Below, one piece after another: positions 35,418 through 43,859 of a stretch of DNA of 64,000 nucleotides. Each line of letters starts with the position of its first letter. The first letter of the stretch is position 1. The stretch covers positions 1-64,000 of the IMG/VR virus record IMGVR_UViG_3300049595_004364. The stretch is one strand, 5' to 3'. This DNA is from a virus. The notes beneath the pieces were generated by a model. It was not told the origin of the DNA, made no database searches, and saw only the letters and a program-made list of their open reading frames with translations. The translations under genes were made by a program, and so were the position numbers.

Positions 35418-35926
35418 TACACTTTCTTTAAAGCGGGTGATACTGCTTCAGGCACTATATCGTATAGTTTCCAGGGAAAGTCACCAAAATATAAAATTTT
35501 AGCGTATGAACCTGTTGGAGGGCTGTCTACAATTATAGGAAAGTTTATGTCTTTTACTGTAATAATGGAATAAGTATCCCTATACATTATTGAGGAAATT
35601 TTATGACATTTAACTTTTTCTGTTGTTGTTTTTCTATACCGAAATACGTTACCTATGTGATCAATATACCACTCTTCCGTGGACGTACTGTCCTTTATTA
35701 AATCTACTAAGTCTTTTCTATATGTTTTTATTATATTAAGTTTTACCGGACTTTTTAGTCTTCTGGCTCCAAGAGTACTACCTTCTACATTAGTATCATC
35801 AATTATTCTACCCTCGCTAACCAGGAGACCATCTACTAATTGTGGTTCTCCTGGCAGCTTAAATACGGGAAAATTAATCGTATGATAGTTCTGTACTGTT
35901 TTTAAAGCGCTTTTCAAATTTGCCAA
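35417..35926 (-). CDS. Hypothetical protein between polymerase and PhoH
   Basis: About 169 aa from TTG at 35926, chosen because GGGGAGG lies 9 bases upstream. The ATG at 35962 would overlap the polymerase gene by 89 bases. The clearly non-overlapping part begins INFPVFKLPGEPQLVDGLLV and includes LGARRLKSPVKLNIIKTYRK and EEWYIDHIGNVFRYRKT. No known domain is recognised. It appears to be a soluble alpha/beta protein. Its stop overlaps the phoH start, indicating coupled translation within the replication operon. Confidence 0.65.
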   Translation of the reverse strand: MANLKSALKTVQNYHTINFPVFKLPGEPQLVDGLLVSEGRIIDDTNVEGSTLGARRLKSPVKLNIIKTYRKDLVDLIKDSTSTEEWYIDHIGNVFRYRKTTTEKVKCHKISSIMYRDTYSIITVKDINFPIIVDSPPTGSYAKILYFGDFPWKLYDIVPEAVSPALKKV

Positions 35927-38159
35927 ATGAATAGTCCTCCCCAACCTCAAACTCTGTTCCAATTGGGCAGCCCGGTATAGTCAGTCCTCTGTCAGTCTCA
36001 ATACAGCTCTTAAGGTAAGAGCAGTACTTTTCGACTTCTTCTTCTTTTACTTCAGCTAGAATAGAGTCATGCACTAGTGCAAACATTCTAGCATCAATAT
36101 TGTACGAATCAATCATATTTTGCATATCAATAGCACCCATCAGGTTAATATCTGATGAAGGAGATTGAATAAGGAAGTTAATACCTGACCGAATCTCGTG
36201 TGCAACAGTTCCTGCATCACTACTTGTGATATTTCTTAGTCGTCTTTTTCTACCGAAGTGACTATATACAAACCCGTTAGCAGCAATTTCTTCTTCAGCT
36301 TTTTTGAGCCAACGCTTGAGAGCTTTGAAAGTACCAAAGTATTCATTGATAACTTCTTGTGCTTCTTGCTTAGAGAAATAACTACCTGAGTCTTTAGTAA
36401 CTTGAGCAGAAATCTTATTAGCTCCTGCTCCATATAGAATACCGAAGGTAACAGCTTTGGCTGCCTGTCTTCTATCTGGATAAAGTTTTACTACTTCATC
36501 AACTTCGCATGGAAGTGCGAAAACTTTTTTAGCAATTGTACTGTGGAAGTTACCTTTTGATTGAAATACTTCCATAAGTTCTTTATCTTTGGAGAGCACT
36601 GCAGCAATATACACTTCTGCAGTTGTCAAGTCCATTGATACAATTTTGTAGCCCGCTTTAGCTTTGATACAGCCTTTTACAGCAGGATTATCTCTAGGAA
36701 GCTGCTGCATGTTTAGTTTGCCTGAGGAGGACAAACGACCTGAAGTAGTTCCATGTAGATTGAAGTTTGTTCTAAGTCTACTGTCCCTATCTAGCTCAGG
36801 AATAATCTTGTCTAGATAAGTGTTCTTAATCTTGGAATCTTGTCTGATTTTAAGAATAAGAGCAGGAACTGGATGTTCTTCGGCTAGTTGCTCTAGAACG
36901 TCTGCGTTAGTAGAATCTGCTCCAGTGCCCGTTTTAACACCTGTAGGAGTTAAGTTTAGGTAATCAAAAAGTAATTTTCTAAGTTGTTGAACTGAGTTAG
37001 GATTGAATTTATCTTCTTGAGCTTTTTCGAAAGCAAGAACCTCAGGATATTCATATAGCTTAGCTACTGATTCATCAATACCATCAGTCATTACTTGTTG
37101 TGCAAGTTTTAGACGTTCCATATCAAATGGCACACCATTATCCTGCATTTTCAAAAGAAGTCTAACTCCTGGAATAAGGATAGTGTTATAAACTTTAGCT
37201 AGTCTAGGGTTTTTGTCTACAGCACGTTTAAACTTATCATAAAGCATAAATGTTACGCAAGCATCAATAGCTGCGTATTCTACCATAGTATCGAAAGGTA
37301 TATAAGACCAATTAAAATCGCTTCGCAGTATGCCGTTAGCGCTGCAGTATGCAGCAATCCAGTCATATAGAGCTGCTTCATAATCTCCGTACTCCGTGTG
37401 TTGCAAGGCTAGTTGTTTAAGCCCGTGGTTGCCTGGCCTCTCATCGAGGAGATAATGAAGTAACATTGTGTCTTCAAAGTCAGGAAACTCAAAGTTAAAG
37501 TGGTACTGAAAAAACGCCAAGTCAAACTTAGCATTATGAAATACTACTGTTTTCCTCTTAATAAGACGCTGAAGCGCGTCAGCAACTTCATCGTCAATAC
37601 AGTCGCTTGAGATATAAGCACCAGTATTATGAATACCACAAAGAGAAATACCCAACATGTGACCATTCCTAGGATAAAGGGCAGTCGTTTCAGAGTCGAG
37701 ACCAAAGTACGGATACGGCTGGTCTTCGACGAATTTGATATAATCAAGAGCTCGTTGTTTGTCATTTATACCTAAGAACTTACTAGCATCATATTTTCTA
37801 GACACTTTCTTGCCACTAACATATTCGTTAATAGACTTAACCGAATCCTCCCAAAGCTTCCTAGCTTCGGGCTTGAAAGCCAACATGCCAGGATTAATTG
37901 TTGGGATAAATTTATCATCAACAATTTTACCTGCATATTCGGTAACGGAACTTTTACCCGTAAAAAATTTAAAGGGTTCCGAACCTACCAAGACAACCCA
38001 TTCGTACTTATCGGCTATCGACTTTTCAATTACTACGTCTTTACGTAGTACTTTTTTAATTGCAGCATCTTCTGCAAGAGTTACCCTATCGTACTCAAAG
38101 GTAAAATCCTTAAAAGTATTTTTGGAGGGTTTAGTTTCTACTACTAATACGTTGGCCAT
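35874..38159 (-). CDS. DNA polymerase, family A, with 3'-5' exonuclease
   Basis: 761 aa. The proofreading domain has ExoI D155-S-E157, ExoII with N209 and D213, and ExoIII with Y295 and D299. The polymerase domain shows motif A (IVSMDLTTAEVYIAA), motif B (RRQAAKAVTFGILYGAGANK) and motif C (HDS at 697-699). There is no 5'-nuclease domain; the separate flap nuclease gene supplies it. In motif B the residue after Thr is Phe (VTFGILYG), as in E. coli Pol I. This is the phage replicase and is flanked by primase and helicase genes in an overlapping operon. Confidence 0.96.
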   Translation of the reverse strand: MANVLVVETKPSKNTFKDFTFEYDRVTLAEDAAIKKVLRKDVVIEKSIADKYEWVVLVGSEPFKFFTGKSSVTEYAGKIVDDKFIPTINPGMLAFKPEARKLWEDSVKSINEYVSGKKVSRKYDASKFLGINDKQRALDYIKFVEDQPYPYFGLDSETTALYPRNGHMLGISLCGIHNTGAYISSDCIDDEVADALQRLIKRKTVVFHNAKFDLAFFQYHFNFEFPDFEDTMLLHYLLDERPGNHGLKQLALQHTEYGDYEAALYDWIAAYCSANGILRSDFNWSYIPFDTMVEYAAIDACVTFMLYDKFKRAVDKNPRLAKVYNTILIPGVRLLLKMQDNGVPFDMERLKLAQQVMTDGIDESVAKLYEYPEVLAFEKAQEDKFNPNSVQQLRKLLFDYLNLTPTGVKTGTGADSTNADVLEQLAEEHPVPALILKIRQDSKIKNTYLDKIIPELDRDSRLRTNFNLHGTTSGRLSSSGKLNMQQLPRDNPAVKGCIKAKAGYKIVSMDLTTAEVYIAAVLSKDKELMEVFQSKGNFHSTIAKKVFALPCEVDEVVKLYPDRRQAAKAVTFGILYGAGANKISAQVTKDSGSYFSKQEAQEVINEYFGTFKALKRWLKKAEEEIAANGFVYSHFGRKRRLRNITSSDAGTVAHEIRSGINFLIQSPSSDINLMGAIDMQNMIDSYNIDARMFALVHDSILAEVKEEEVEKYCSYLKSCIETDRGLTIPGCPIGTEFEVGEDYSFGKFEKRFKNSTELSYD

Positions 38160-38986
38160 TTACTGTTGCGTAGCCTTTCTATTTGTTTTGTGCTTAAGCT
38201 GCCGGGGTCTTGTTCATTGTAAACTATGTTTTCAACGGTAAAACCTAGGCTTTCACATAGTGGGATAAGTTTTTCTGCTGCTTTTTGTCCAGCGGTATCG
38301 CCGTCAAAAAATATATAAATTTTGTGTATACCTAGTAGCTGTAATAGCTGTAGTTTTTCTTCTGTTACGGTCTGTGTACCAAGTGTTGCCATAACATGTT
38401 TAACGCCTTTATCCCACAAATTTAGCATATCAAATATGCCTTCTACCAGAATAATAGACCCTTGATATGGTTTTGCAACCATAGGGAAAAAAGGTACTTG
38501 AGCTTTAGTAGGGTAGACCTTATACTTTGCTTTTTCAAACTGATCAAAAGATCTGCCCAAGAAACAGCTTATTTTACCAGTAATATCGTAAATAGGTATT
38601 ACAAGTCGGTTTAGCAAAGAAGGTTCTAAGTCATACGTAAATGCTTTAAAGTGCAAATACGTAGATGCAGAAATTCCTCGATATTCTTGATCGAAGAACT
38701 CTGCTTTTTCGGGTATTTGTAACCCTACTGTCTCTACTTTTTTTACTTCTATTTTATCTTTTAAACGAACCCGCGCTTTATGAAGTCTAGAGACTGCTAC
38801 ATTATAGCGAGAATAAACATTCCCTTTAAATCCACAAGAAAAGCAATGATAAACACCTGTAGATTTGTTTATCCGCATAGAAGGATTTGAGTCCTCGTGA
38901 TCCGGATTAAAACAATGCACTAGTAAATCATTGCCGCTAGTTCTAAAAACTATCTTGTGTTTATGTAGCAGTTCATCAACATTCAT
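38144..38986 (-). CDS. DNA primase (CHC2 zinc finger plus TOPRIM)
   Basis: 280 aa. A zinc-binding motif lies at C25, H30, C48 and C51. The RNA-polymerase-type core follows, with the TOPRIM motif VEGIFD (E182) and DGD (D228, D230). It is shorter than DnaG and lacks a helicase domain, so it corresponds to the primase half of T7 gp4. The helicase is encoded separately at 39610. It overlaps the polymerase gene by 16 bases, so primer synthesis and extension proteins are made together. Confidence 0.93.
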   Translation of the reverse strand: MNVDELLHKHKIVFRTSGNDLLVHCFNPDHEDSNPSMRINKSTGVYHCFSCGFKGNVYSRYNVAVSRLHKARVRLKDKIEVKKVETVGLQIPEKAEFFDQEYRGISASTYLHFKAFTYDLEPSLLNRLVIPIYDITGKISCFLGRSFDQFEKAKYKVYPTKAQVPFFPMVAKPYQGSIILVEGIFDMLNLWDKGVKHVMATLGTQTVTEEKLQLLQLLGIHKIYIFFDGDTAGQKAAEKLIPLCESLGFTVENIVYNEQDPGSLSTKQIERLRNSKWPTY

Positions 38987-39261
38987 TTCTTACGTCCAAT
39001 AGATGTTAGGTCTTCTGAGTCACCAATATACTGATAAGCACCCTTGCTGTACAGAGGTGCAGTACGTGAACACTTGCGCGCGATCTCGGCTTGTACTTCT
39101 TCAGACTCTTCATGAATCTTGCTAAGCATGCCAGTAGGAGCAGTAGACCCGGACAAGTTATTGCTACACGGAGGCAGATTAGGTTTGCGGTAATCTGACC
39201 AGTCTGGAAGATTACGAGCAGAACCGCGAAGGGGTTTACGGCGGGTAGTCTTGGCTTTCAT
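38983..39261 (-). CDS. Small basic protein, unknown function
   Basis: I take the ATG at 39261, which has a GGAG site 8 bases upstream. It reads MKAKTTRRKPLRGSARNLPD and is 92 aa; an upstream codon at 39291 would overlap the promoter. The N-terminus is strongly basic. The middle has LSKIHEESEEVQAEIARKC, and the end is YQYIGDSEDLTSIGRKK. It is translationally coupled to primase (ATGA-type overlap). It is perhaps a nucleic-acid-binding accessory of the replisome, but there is no recognised domain. Confidence 0.68.
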   Translation of the reverse strand: MKAKTTRRKPLRGSARNLPDWSDYRKPNLPPCSNNLSGSTAPTGMLSKIHEESEEVQAEIARKCSRTAPLYSKGAYQYIGDSEDLTSIGRKK

Positions 39262-39282
39262 TGCTTTTCTCCATAAAAAACC

Positions 39283-39311
39283 AATATACAACAGGTTCTA
39301 ATCCGAGTCAA
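39283..39311 (-). promoter_or_regulatory. Minus-strand promoter, CTTGAC type
   Basis: TTGACT (39306-39311), a 17-base spacer and TATATT (39283-39288), preceded by AGTTC. The -35 overlaps the stop of the cupin gene. It is positioned to transcribe the basic protein, primase, polymerase, 35417, phoH and helicase genes. Confidence 0.8.
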
Positions 39312-39616
39312 GAACTTTTTAAAGCGTGTTCAATTTCTATTAGCGTAAGATTGTGTGGGCCACTGTTTGTAATTTTAAAAGTTATGCCAACAGATACATA
39401 AACGGTATTTCTAGCAATTAAAGTGCTTTTCTTTTTTATAAAGCCTAGTTCAAGCTCACATTTGCCGGTACCATTAACTACATAAAATAATTTACTAGTG
39501 TCATAGTCTCTACCAGTAATACTTTCTCCTGGGTCAACAGTTAAGTACGTTAAAGATAGCGTTTTACCTACGGACGCCATAAACTCTGAGTGTCCCCATT
39601 CTGTGTACATTACCAC
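39308..39616 (-). CDS. Small cupin-domain protein
   Basis: A 102-aa single-domain cupin. The start is GTG at 39616, with GGAGG 7 bases upstream, overlapping the helicase stop. Cupin motif 1 corresponds to LTVDPGESITGRDYDTSKLFYVVNGTG, and motif 2 to NTVYVSVGITFKITNSGPHNLTLIEIE. The usual metal-binding His pair of motif 1 is replaced, so catalysis is doubtful; a sugar-binding or structural role is possible. The family resembles the C-terminal cupin of mannose-6-phosphate isomerase/GDP-mannose pyrophosphorylase. Its role in a replication operon is unclear. Confidence 0.75.
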   Translation of the reverse strand: MVMYTEWGHSEFMASVGKTLSLTYLTVDPGESITGRDYDTSKLFYVVNGTGKCELELGFIKKKSTLIARNTVYVSVGITFKITNSGPHNLTLIEIEHALKSS

Positions 39617-40944
39617 GGCGTATCCTCCATATTTTCTGTTTCTTCCTTTTCTTTAACAATAGCAGATTCTGGGCCAATCTTTAGAGTTTCCCAGTCCATA
39701 TGAGAGGTAAAGTTTACCTCTGCAAAGTTTCGCATTTTAGTACATGTCAAAGTAATCGCATTGTCTTCTTTTGCATGAGGATCAATCGTAAATGCCGCAT
39801 CTGCAGCATCTAGAATACCTTTGGCAAATCTAGCTTCTCCACTAGCGTCAATTTGATATGGGGATACAATTGGAATCTTAAACTTCTGTGCCATAGTTTT
39901 TAAAAACTTAGATACTTCTATTTGTTCTGTCCAATCGTACTGCCCCTTTTTAGAGGGCATCTTACTTAACTTTATTTGATTTATATAGTCTACAATAATT
40001 ACGCTAGGTTTAATAATTGGTACTTTGCGTTCTAGTTCAGATCGTATCTTTGATACAGTCAATTCTGCATCGTATATGATCTCGAAACGTGCGTCTTTTA
40101 GAGGTAGAGTAGAGAGCTTTTTGTGATAATCATCAAAAGACACCCCAATAGAGTACTCTTTTACAAAAAACTCCTCACCGCCCTGATATCTTTTAGACCA
40201 CCACTTTGCAACTTTTACTAGCTCATCAGAAGATAAAGTTCTATTTTTTAGCCTGTAATGAGAAACACCCGCACCTACAGAAGTAATTCGCTGCAAAATT
40301 TCTCTTTGGTTCATCTCTATAGTAAAATAAAGAGAGGATTCATCGCGCTCATACGCAGAAGCAACTATATTACTACAGGTAAGCGACTTGCCTGACCCTC
40401 GTTTACCCCCAATAAGAATTAAATCTTCCGGGCTAAACATAATATTGTTATCAAATTCTTTATTAAGCCCTAGCCCAACGTGTCTACTAAGCAAATCTTC
40501 AGACTCGAATAGCTCTATTTTTTGCATAGTTTCTTGGTCAGCATTGATATCAATCTTTTTCTCAATATCAAGTATAATATTTTGTAATGCTTCCACACTA
40601 TCTGTTACTGTTTCAAATGCAACAGAAGATTCAATTACTTTTTCAATGCCTTCAAATACTAGTTGTTGTGCATAATCACTTTTTAGAAATTCTAATAAGA
40701 GATCTGCATCTGTATCAACTTCTACTAGCTCTACAATAGCAACTTTTTGTAGAAGTTGTTTATTTTTAGCGTCAAATTTTAGCTCTTCAAACGTAGGTAC
40801 TTTAGAGAATCTATCGATAAAAGATTGTATCTTATCATGTAGAATGTGGTATTCAGGGGGTAGATAGTTTTTCCTGACAGCCGTCCATGTAGCTATGTCT
40901 TGCTGGCTTATAATTTGTTTTAATAGTGCGCTAGCAAGATCCAC
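39610..40944 (-). CDS. Replicative DNA helicase (DnaB-like)
   Basis: About 444 aa from GTG at 40944, with GGAG 6 bases upstream; a TTG at 40956 is the alternative. The N-terminal 150 residues are helical. The RecA-like core has Walker A GGKRGSGKS (179-187), TIEMNQREILQRI, Walker B KPSVIIVDYINQIK and a motif with FKIPIVSPYQID. This matches DnaB/gp41-type hexameric helicases that unwind the fork and recruit primase. The expected primase partner is encoded 600 bases downstream. A strong terminator separates it from the upstream HTH gene. Confidence 0.88.
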   Translation of the reverse strand: MDLASALLKQIISQQDIATWTAVRKNYLPPEYHILHDKIQSFIDRFSKVPTFEELKFDAKNKQLLQKVAIVELVEVDTDADLLLEFLKSDYAQQLVFEGIEKVIESSVAFETVTDSVEALQNIILDIEKKIDINADQETMQKIELFESEDLLSRHVGLGLNKEFDNNIMFSPEDLILIGGKRGSGKSLTCSNIVASAYERDESSLYFTIEMNQREILQRITSVGAGVSHYRLKNRTLSSDELVKVAKWWSKRYQGGEEFFVKEYSIGVSFDDYHKKLSTLPLKDARFEIIYDAELTVSKIRSELERKVPIIKPSVIIVDYINQIKLSKMPSKKGQYDWTEQIEVSKFLKTMAQKFKIPIVSPYQIDASGEARFAKGILDAADAAFTIDPHAKEDNAITLTCTKMRNFAEVNFTSHMDWETLKIGPESAIVKEKEETENMEDTPW

Positions 40945-40961
40945 GAGTTTCTCCAATAAAA

Positions 40962-40991
40962 AACGGGAGGTAAGTTTCCCTACTTCCCGTT
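40962..40991 (-). terminator. Terminator after HTH-repeat gene
   Basis: Minus-strand stem AACGGGAAGTA pairs with TACCTCCCGTT (one wobble) across an 8-9-base loop and is followed by a run of T. It lies just beyond the stop of the HTH-repeat gene and ahead of the helicase ribosome binding site. Confidence 0.82.
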
Positions 40992-41012
40992 TTCTCAGTT
41001 GCTAAATTAAGA

Positions 41013-41744
41013 TTAAGCGCTGGCGACGCGAGCAGCTTTTTCTTTCTTGGCAGCGCCGTCATAGTCCTTAGCAACAAGGCCGCGACGGGTGAGCATTGTT
41101 TTTACACCGCGTTCAGTACGATCAGTTTTTTCAGCAAGCTCTGTTACCGTGTAAGCAGAGACATCGAGGCCTTCAAAAGCGTCTTCGGCTTTGGCAACTT
41201 TTTGAGTTGCAGGGATGCTTTCAATAGCGCCCGAGCGAAGAAGCGAGAGGGCTTTGCCGCGAACAGAAGCGACCGAACGATTCAGTTTTTCTGCGATTTC
41301 TTCAAGCATAGCGCCTGCATTAGCCATCTTTACAAACTTTTCCTGCTCAGCGTCAGAGAAGGTACGCTCGTAAGCTTTTTTCTCTGCGGCTTTAACATGC
41401 GAAGTAAGTTCCATCGAAAGAACCTTACCCTGAATTTGCTTTGCGGTGAAAGTGCCTTCTGCAAAAACGTCTGCAATCTCAGCAAAGGTGTATTCGCCAG
41501 AGTTGTTATTCAGAAACTTACGAAGGTAAGCTTCCTGCTCTTCGCTGAAAGTTTTGCTGGTGCTTGTACCAACTTTTTCTACTTCGTATTCCATTTTGCG
41601 AAGTTTTGCAGCAATTGAGCGCTCGCTTGTTCCAAGCTGTTCAGCGGCTGCTTTTACTGTTTCGATCGAAACAGGGCTCTCATCGCCTACATAGGCTTCG
41701 AGTTCTGCGGTGCGGGCTTCATCCCACTTAGGTAGATTTGTCAT
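41013..41744 (-). CDS. Multi-HTH DNA-binding protein
   Basis: 243 aa containing about four successive helix-turn-helix-like units: ETVKAAAEQLGTSERSIAAKLRKM, FAEIADVFAEGTFTAKQIQGKVLSM, LEEIAEKLNRSVASVRGKALSLL and VTELAEKTDRTERGVKTMLTRRG. Each ends in a recognition-type helix starting with S/T. The spacing resembles Myb/SANT-like repeats. Higher GC and a dedicated terminator suggest strong, independent expression. Its likely role is phage transcription control or DNA coating. A related domain occurs in the 54613-54954 protein. The target sites are unknown. Confidence 0.75.
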   Translation of the reverse strand: MTNLPKWDEARTAELEAYVGDESPVSIETVKAAAEQLGTSERSIAAKLRKMEYEVEKVGTSTSKTFSEEQEAYLRKFLNNNSGEYTFAEIADVFAEGTFTAKQIQGKVLSMELTSHVKAAEKKAYERTFSDAEQEKFVKMANAGAMLEEIAEKLNRSVASVRGKALSLLRSGAIESIPATQKVAKAEDAFEGLDVSAYTVTELAEKTDRTERGVKTMLTRRGLVAKDYDGAAKKEKAARVASA

Positions 41745-42457
41745 TATAACTCCAATATATTGTTAACAATTAACGTGCCATTAGCACTAGCTTTTTTAGT
41801 TTTATCACTTTCAATGCCAGACTCATTTACTAGAATATTTGTAGTTTTGGTTACGCTATCAACGACTTTGTAACCTTTGTCTTGCAAATACTTAGCTGCT
41901 TCTGCTTTAGTCTTGAAAGTTCTAAGTTTTCCTGTTATGCATACAGTTTGCCCATTTTTAATTTCTTCCGCCGTAAAAGAGAATGGTAACTCCTCCCACG
42001 ATTGTGTTTCTAGCCATGTAACAAGGTTACTAGCTGCTTTAGGCCCTAGAGCTTTAACTGCTATATCACTTGTAATTTGACTAATGTGTTTGACGTAGAC
42101 GCATATCTTTTCAGAAGCTGTCTTGCCAATCAAAGGTATACCAAGCGCAGCAAGCACTTGATTAAGTGGCGCATTTTTGGATGTCTCTATACTTGAGTAT
42201 AGCTTTGTTCCAAGTGCATTACCTAAGCAGTCGATGATATCCTGTTCAGTTAAGGTATAAATGTCATATATCGACTGTAGATTTAGCTTTGAAATTGCAG
42301 CAGGTCCCAAACCGTTAATCTTCATAACCTTGGCAAAATTTTCAACAAGTTTATAAGATTGCGCGGGACATGCGCTATTTTTGCAATAAAGGATACAGTT
42401 TTCAGAAACTAGCGTTGAGTCGCAAGATGGACAAGTGTGTGGTGCTATAATCTTCAT
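41744..42457 (-). CDS. NAD+-dependent DNA ligase, C-terminal subunit (Zn, HhH, BRCT)
   Basis: 237 aa corresponding to the C-terminal third of LigA. A zinc finger has C9, C12, C25 and C30. Helix-hairpin-helix repeats follow (INGLGPAAISKL, ALGIPLIGKTASEKI, LGPKAASNLVTWLE). A BRCT domain comes last, at about 155-237 (QTVCITGKLRTFKTKAEAAKYLQDKGYKVV). No adenylation domain is present; that is encoded separately at 43856-44776. Split NAD+ ligases (subunits A and B) are known in T5-like phages. The stop overlaps the start of the HTH-repeat gene by one base. A CTTGAC-type promoter lies 20-50 bases upstream. Confidence 0.88.
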   Translation of the reverse strand: MKIIAPHTCPSCDSTLVSENCILYCKNSACPAQSYKLVENFAKVMKINGLGPAAISKLNLQSIYDIYTLTEQDIIDCLGNALGTKLYSSIETSKNAPLNQVLAALGIPLIGKTASEKICVYVKHISQITSDIAVKALGPKAASNLVTWLETQSWEELPFSFTAEEIKNGQTVCITGKLRTFKTKAEAAKYLQDKGYKVVDSVTKTTNILVNESGIESDKTKKASANGTLIVNNILEL

Positions 42458-42477
42458 AACTCTATCCTTAAGCTAAG

Positions 42478-42506
42478 AGTATACTATAAAGAGCAGCAAA
42501 TGTCAA
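42478..42506 (-). promoter_or_regulatory. Minus-strand promoter, CTTGAC type
   Basis: TTGACA (42501-42506), a 17-base spacer and TATACT (42478-42483), preceded by GTTC. It is in the 59-base gap before the ligase C-terminal subunit gene and likely drives that gene and the HTH-repeat gene. Confidence 0.82.
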
Positions 42507-42516
42507 GAACAATTTT

Positions 42517-43188
42517 TCAGGGTTGTTCTTGTTGCCAATATTCTGATAACACAGGGAAGTGATACAAAATAATTTCTTTACATTTTTCTGCAATAATTTG
42601 ATGCTCTTTTTGCGTACCATTGCCCGCTCTAAGATCAACATAGTGTATCCAACTACGTAGTGTACCTGCCATATATAAGGTAGTCTCTGTAAGACCTTCA
42701 GGCAGAAGAGCTCTAGCTTGTTCTTTAGCTATACCCAACGCTAAAGCAGCATCATAATTTTTTTGCGCTACTTCTACCACTTCTCTTTGCATTCTACTAA
42801 ATGCTAGATATAGTGGTATTGCTTCATCATTTTCAGGGTACACACTATTTTGTCTATTTTTTGGGTCTTGTAGCCTTGGCTCCCTGTTTGTAACAAAGTC
42901 AGTTGCTTTAGCGTACCTTTGGCTAAACTCTTGAAAACTAAAGCTTCTGTGCCTAATAATCTGCCTAGAGATATCTCTGGTGGTCTTAATTTCCATGGTA
43001 AGATGTACCATTTCAAAAGGAGACCAGTGATTTTCTTTAATAAGATATTTTAGCAGTTTAGCAGAAGTTTCTTTATTGTTTTGATTGGCGGGATTTGAGA
43101 CTCTTGCCGTGTAGCTTACTAAGTCTGCAGCAGTATTACAGTCTGTAATTGCACTAGGTTTAGTAATTCCAATTAAACTAACACTCAT
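42517..43188 (-). CDS. thyX: Flavin-dependent thymidylate synthase
   Basis: About 223 aa. The ThyX signature RHRSFSFQEFSQRY (around residues 79-92) is intact, and GTLRSWIHYVDLR near the C-terminus is the usual substrate/FAD-binding segment. It methylates dUMP to dTMP using methylenetetrahydrofolate and FAD. I prefer the ATG at 43188, which overlaps the previous stop as ATGA; ATG at 43194 is equally possible. With NrdAB it gives the phage its own dTTP supply, fitting an AT-rich genome. It lies between the two ligase subunit genes. Confidence 0.95.
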   Translation of the reverse strand: MSVSLIGITKPSAITDCNTAADLVSYTARVSNPANQNNKETSAKLLKYLIKENHWSPFEMVHLTMEIKTTRDISRQIIRHRSFSFQEFSQRYAKATDFVTNREPRLQDPKNRQNSVYPENDEAIPLYLAFSRMQREVVEVAQKNYDAALALGIAKEQARALLPEGLTETTLYMAGTLRSWIHYVDLRAGNGTQKEHQIIAEKCKEIILYHFPVLSEYWQQEQP

Positions 43189-43376
43189 ATGCAAATTCTT
43201 TCATTAACGTATACAGTTGATTCGTCAGATAATTTATTTAACGAATCATACATTACTGTATAGTTATCTCCAACTGAAACTACTGATGTTAATTTAGAGT
43301 TAGGGTATAAATCAATAAGAGTAAAAATAGTTTTAAGTTCTAGTTCGCCTACATTTCTAGCAATCCATTTAGTCAT
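43185..43376 (-). CDS. Small hypothetical protein, 63 aa
   Basis: Both ends overlap neighbours by ATGA, so it is part of the ligase-thyX operon. The sequence (MTKWIARNVGELELKTIF, then SVVSVGDNYTVMYDSLNKLSD) suggests a small alpha/beta fold. There is no membrane segment, cysteine pair or recognisable motif. No function can be assigned. Confidence 0.65.
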   Translation of the reverse strand: MTKWIARNVGELELKTIFTLIDLYPNSKLTSVVSVGDNYTVMYDSLNKLSDESTVYVNERICI

Positions 43377-43738
43377 TCTATTCCTTTTTTAATATCTTCT
43401 AATACTGCTTTTAGTATGCCAATGTTAAAGCACTCGGTGTGTCCCCCAAATTTATGAGCAGGGTGAAATCTGTGCTCAGCGTACTTTTCGTGTAGGTATT
43501 GTTCTAGAAAGTACACTTTTTCTAATGTTGATTCTATAATTTTTTGTATTCGTATTTCGTAACCATCGAAACCTTTTGCTCGCTTTACGGCATCTTTCCA
43601 AGTTTTACCTTTAGTAATACCTATCTTTATACACTCACGCTCAGAAGTTTTTTTGTTTACAAGAACAACTAGGTATAACACTCCTGGGGAGGAGGCTTTA
43701 TCCGGGTCGTTCTGAAAAGAGGTCTGGTTGTACGACAC
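43373..43738 (-). CDS. GIY-YIG-like nuclease-domain protein (T5orf172 type)
   Basis: 121 aa starting with GTG. The order of motifs fits a GIY-YIG-like fold of the T5orf172/Mug113 kind: VLYLVVLVN (replacing GIY), IKIGITKGK (replacing YIG), a helix with WKDAVKRAKGFDGYE, EKVYFLEQYLHEKYAEHRF (Glu helix) and FGGHTECFNI at the end. Phages use such domains as homing or repair nucleases, or fused to regulators. Alone, at this length, the role is uncertain. It overlaps the 53-aa gene upstream by 41 bases. Confidence 0.7.
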   Translation of the reverse strand: MSYNQTSFQNDPDKASSPGVLYLVVLVNKKTSERECIKIGITKGKTWKDAVKRAKGFDGYEIRIQKIIESTLEKVYFLEQYLHEKYAEHRFHPAHKFGGHTECFNIGILKAVLEDIKKGIE

Positions 43739-43859
43739 GTAAAATTAACTTTCCTTCTTCTAATAGCCACTCTAGCTCATCATGAGGGTTAAAGGGGCAC
43801 TCTCCTTCTGGGAAAACTAAGCATAGCTCTCCATCAATTTCTTCAATTGTAGCTTTCAT
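43698..43859 (-). CDS. Small AbrB-like protein, 53 aa
   Basis: The ATG at 43857-43859 overlaps the ligase A stop as ATGA. It reads MKATIEEIDGELCLVFPEGE, then FNPHDELEWLLEEGKLILRV. The dG-x-l-x-lvfP ... (d)ele-W ... G-k-l-i-l-r pattern resembles short AbrB/SpoVT-type swapped-hairpin DNA-binding proteins seen in phages. The last 41 bases overlap the GIY-YIG gene in another frame. Coupled translation on both sides supports it being real. The DNA-binding role is inferred from pattern only. Confidence 0.62.
   Translation of the reverse strand: MKATIEEIDGELCLVFPEGECPFNPHDELEWLLEEGKLILRVVQPDLFSERPG

Noticed and set aside
36621-36650. TTGACA with TATATT on the minus strand in the polymerase gene
   Set aside because: Spacer is only about 12 bases, so it is not a usable promoter of the family seen elsewhere.
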